Origin: RGIG9115 sp045603225
GTDB taxonomy: Bacteria > Bacillota > Clostridia > UBA1381
NCBI GenBank assembly: GCA_045603225.1
Contig: JAZULT010000068.1
Location: 1-14,667 of the forward strand
Reading direction: 5' to 3'
Length of the DNA: 14,667 nt
The notes below the pieces were generated by a model. That model was not told the DNA's origin. It searched no databases and was given only the letters and a program-made list of their open reading frames with translations. The position numbers and the translations under genes were made by a program. Positions 12,551-14,667 of this stretch are shown piece by piece (the first letter of the stretch is position 1; every line of letters starts with the position of its first letter).

Positions 12551-13612
12551 ATGTCAATGTACGAAGTATGGAAAAACGAGGTAAGCCTGCCCGAAGTGGC
12601 AGAGCTTGAGGAAATAAAAGCAGAGCATATATGCATAAAACCGTTTGAACCCGAAAAGGATGGGTATATTTTTATGCACGGTGTTGCGCTCGCTAAGTTC
12701 AGGGATAAAATGTACTGTGCATGGGCACATAACAAGGTTCTGGAAAATTCTGACGATGAAGAATTAAATTACGCTATCAGCAATGACGGTGGAAATACAT
12801 GGTCTGACTTTATCAAAGGGAACTGCTCTCCTGAACCGGGAACTGCTGTCAGTCACGGTGTGTTTTTGAATCACGGTGAAAAGCTGTATCTTTTCGCACC
12901 GCAGTTTAAAGGGCACATGGGGCATGATATGTTTAAAATGGGAGCATATATTCTGAATGAAGAAAACGACAGCTTTGAATTTTCAGGCATCGCACTTGAC
13001 GAAAGGTTCTGGCCTATGTGCGAACCGGTGCTTATGGAAAACGGAAATTATATAATGCCGGGAATTTATGTGGCAGAAGACTATATGTCTCCGAATAACA
13101 GAGCGGCAGTCGCAATAAGCCGTGGCTCCGATATCCTCACATGGGATATGGTAAAGATTGAAAGGTCAGATGATGTACGTGTATGGGGCGAATGTTGCCT
13201 CATAGTTGACGGTAAAAACTGTAAAATGTATTGCCGTGAGCATTCAGGTAAGAATATAGCATTGTATTCGGAAAGCAACGACTACGGCAAAAGCTGGAGC
13301 ATAATGGAATCAAGTAACCTGCCAATGACAGACAGCAAGCCGTATTCAGGCAGACTGTCAAACGGATGCGGATATCTCATATGCAGCTGTGCAAGGGATA
13401 TCGCAGGAAGAAATCCGCTTACTATTGCACTTACAAAAAAGAACGAAAACAAATTCAGTAAAATATATAAGATTGCAGAAGGAGAAACACTTTCCTATCC
13501 ATATGCAATAGAAGCAGATAACAAGCTGTATGTAGCTTATTCATCGGGAAGCTACGGAAACAGAAACAGCGCCATGCTCGCAATAATTGACACGGAGAAT
13601 CTTGAAGCATGA
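12551..13612 (+). CDS. Sialidase-like beta-propeller protein (BNR/Asp-box), cytoplasmic
   Basis: 353 aa with no signal peptide. Two Asp-boxes (SxDxGxxW) are seen: SNDGGNTW at residues 77-84 and SNDYGKSW at 242-249, marking blades of a six-bladed propeller of the sialidase superfamily (BNR_2). The usual (F/Y)RIP motif of true sialidases is not evident, so sialic-acid cleavage is not claimed. The block SKPYSGRLSNGCGYLI (262-277) is a conserved feature of this uncharacterised subgroup as I remember it. The start at 12551 is chosen because AAGGAGG lies nine bases upstream; an ATG at 12542 directly abuts that site. It overlaps the transporter gene by ATGA, indicating coupled translation. Inferred role: an intracellular glycosidase or lyase acting on what the transporter imports. 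Confidence 0.85.
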   Translation: MSMYEVWKNEVSLPEVAELEEIKAEHICIKPFEPEKDGYIFMHGVALAKFRDKMYCAWAHNKVLENSDDEELNYAISNDGGNTWSDFIKGNCSPEPGTAVSHGVFLNHGEKLYLFAPQFKGHMGHDMFKMGAYILNEENDSFEFSGIALDERFWPMCEPVLMENGNYIMPGIYVAEDYMSPNNRAAVAISRGSDILTWDMVKIERSDDVRVWGECCLIVDGKNCKMYCREHSGKNIALYSESNDYGKSWSIMESSNLPMTDSKPYSGRLSNGCGYLICSCARDIAGRNPLTIALTKKNENKFSKIYKIAEGETLSYPYAIEADNKLYVAYSSGSYGNRNSAMLAIIDTENLEA

Positions 13613-14544
13613 ATATAATATTATCAAAAAAAATGAGGCTTTACCTCATTGCCACACTGTGTACCATTCTTTGGGGAAGCGCCATTCCTATGATAAAAAC
13701 AGGCTTTGACATTTTTAATATTTCCGCATCGGCTACTGCAGATAAGGTTCTCTTTGCCGGAATCAGATTTCTTGGTGCAGGGATAATGCTGCTGGTTCCG
13801 TATCTGTTCAGTTCCGGAAAAAGAGAGCTGACAAAAAAACTTGCAAAACACTCGCTTATACTCGGAGTCATACAGACAGCCGCACAATACTTTTTCATGT
13901 ACATAGGTCTTGCATATACTTCCGGAGTTAACGGTTCCGTTTTCAACGCAGTCGGAACACTTTTATACATAGTTCTTGCATACATCATATTCAGAGACGA
14001 AAGATTTTCATATCTTGGATGGCTCGGATGTATTATAGGTTTTTCAGGGATTTTGCTGAACAGTATCGCAAGTCAGAAAATCGGTGAATTCTCATTTAAA
14101 GGAGACGGTCTTGTAATTTTATCAAACCTTTGCGTTACAGTCGGATTTCTGTACAGCAAGCACAGCGTTAAAAACTGTAATCCGTTCCTGCTTACGGGAC
14201 TTCAGATGTTCATAGGCGGTGCGATACTTCTTTGCATCGGTTTAATATCCGGCGGCGGGATTCCGCACATTACCGCGGCAGGAATACTGCTGCTTTTATA
14301 TCTGATGCTTGTTTCAGCAGTCGCATTTTCGTTATGGACAATGCTCCTCAGAGACTATGACGGTGCAAAGGTCGGAATGTTTAACTTTCTGACACCTGTT
14401 TTCGGAGTATTCTTTTCCGTACTGCTTAATTCGATGGGCATTCTTAATGATAACTCCGCTCTGACAGTATATACGCTTATCGCAGTCATATGCACGGGGT
14501 GTGGGATTTTACTCTGCAGCCTAAACAGGGGCTGTTGCCTTTAG
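13609..14544 (+). CDS. DMT-superfamily (EamA) membrane transporter
   Basis: 311 aa, about ten hydrophobic segments in two repeated EamA halves (about 10-150 and 165-305). The first half opens with CTILWGSAIP and ends with RDERFSYLGWLGCIIGFSGI. The second carries AKVGMFNFLTPVFGVFFSVLL, a typical EamA ending. It overlaps the stop of the sialidase-like gene (ATGA) with GGAG about 11 bases upstream, so both genes form one operon. DMT proteins carry small metabolites such as sugars or amino acids in or out; here uptake of the substrate or export of a product of the neighbouring enzyme is inferred. Confidence 0.9.
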   Translation: MNIILSKKMRLYLIATLCTILWGSAIPMIKTGFDIFNISASATADKVLFAGIRFLGAGIMLLVPYLFSSGKRELTKKLAKHSLILGVIQTAAQYFFMYIGLAYTSGVNGSVFNAVGTLLYIVLAYIIFRDERFSYLGWLGCIIGFSGILLNSIASQKIGEFSFKGDGLVILSNLCVTVGFLYSKHSVKNCNPFLLTGLQMFIGGAILLCIGLISGGGIPHITAAGILLLLYLMLVSAVAFSLWTMLLRDYDGAKVGMFNFLTPVFGVFFSVLLNSMGILNDNSALTVYTLIAVICTGCGILLCSLNRGCCL

Positions 14545-14619
14545 CGCAGACCGTTCAAAAGCTCCGAAAACGGCTTAAACCCTACATTTGGAACATTTGT
14601 CAAACACTTGAATAAAGTT

Positions 14620-14656
14620 GAAATCCGCAATTCTCTTGCGGATTTCTCGTATTTTT
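14620..14656 (+). terminator. Intrinsic terminator of the sialidase-transporter operon
   Basis: GAAATCCGC (14620-14628) pairs with GCGGATTTC (14638-14646) in a perfect 9-bp stem with a 9-base loop, followed by TCGTATTTTT. It lies 76 bp after the transporter stop; nothing else is seen in 14545-14619. Confidence 0.8.
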
Positions 14657-14667
14657 ATGCTTTTGAA

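Noticed and set aside
12551..13612. Naming the Asp-box gene a sialidase (nanH)
   Set aside because: Asp-boxes are present, but no (F/Y)RIP motif, signal peptide or nearby sialic-acid catabolic genes were found.

Overview
The window looks like a chromosomal accessory segment of an anaerobic Clostridia-type Firmicute, most likely a gut Ruminococcaceae/Oscillospiraceae relative. This is inferred from the AT-rich DNA, strong AGGAGG-type ribosome sites, sigma-A promoters with 17-bp spacers, three AraC-family regulators beside small sugar-related units, and oxygen-sensitive iron-sulfur proteins. No rRNA, tRNA, CRISPR array or phage genes were seen.

Left arm (1-2700, minus strand): the first codons of a gene leaving the window at position 1; a 52-residue stub of a sugar-phosphate isomerase/epimerase cut off by a repeat; a GH37 trehalase with its own promoter; two perfect copies of a 104-bp tandem unit carrying minus-strand terminators; and an AraC regulator. 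Left-centre (2812-6653, plus strand): divergent from that regulator is a tight four-gene operon. It encodes a Cys-containing protein tentatively placed near the U32/UbiV group, then three tandem paralogues of the epoxyqueuosine-reductase/reductive-dehalogenase superfamily, each with two Fe-S cluster motifs. This is the best candidate for an undescribed system: an anaerobic, possibly corrinoid-dependent redox module of unknown substrate. The AraC gene and the operon share a palindrome in which two opposed promoters are superimposed.

Centre (6654-7337): about 680 bp without a normal gene, built from nested repeats. They include a second copy (91% identical) of the promoter/RBS/start-codon segment found at 16-85, an inverted-repeat mini-element, and a separate palindromic element. 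Related short CCGTTTGG-type repeats lie at the broken ends of two genes (about 181 and 11458).

Right (7338-11004, minus strand): an AraC regulator with a GyrI-like ligand domain is followed by an SDR oxidoreductase and a strong terminator. A separate FAD-dependent oxidoreductase with an N-terminal beta-rich domain follows, with inverted repeats around its promoter. Between 11164 and 11457 is the C-terminal remnant of a polysaccharide-deacetylase-like gene.

Far right (11645-14656): a third AraC regulator diverges from a two-gene operon encoding a cytoplasmic sialidase-like Asp-box protein and a DMT/EamA transporter, closed by a terminator. Their two promoters are both perfect consensus (TTGACA, 17 bp, TATAAT) and share one palindromic -10 region, so only one polymerase should fit at a time. 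Overall the window reads as several independently regulated sugar or glycoside catabolic units, plus one unexplained Fe-S redox operon, reshaped by repeat insertion.
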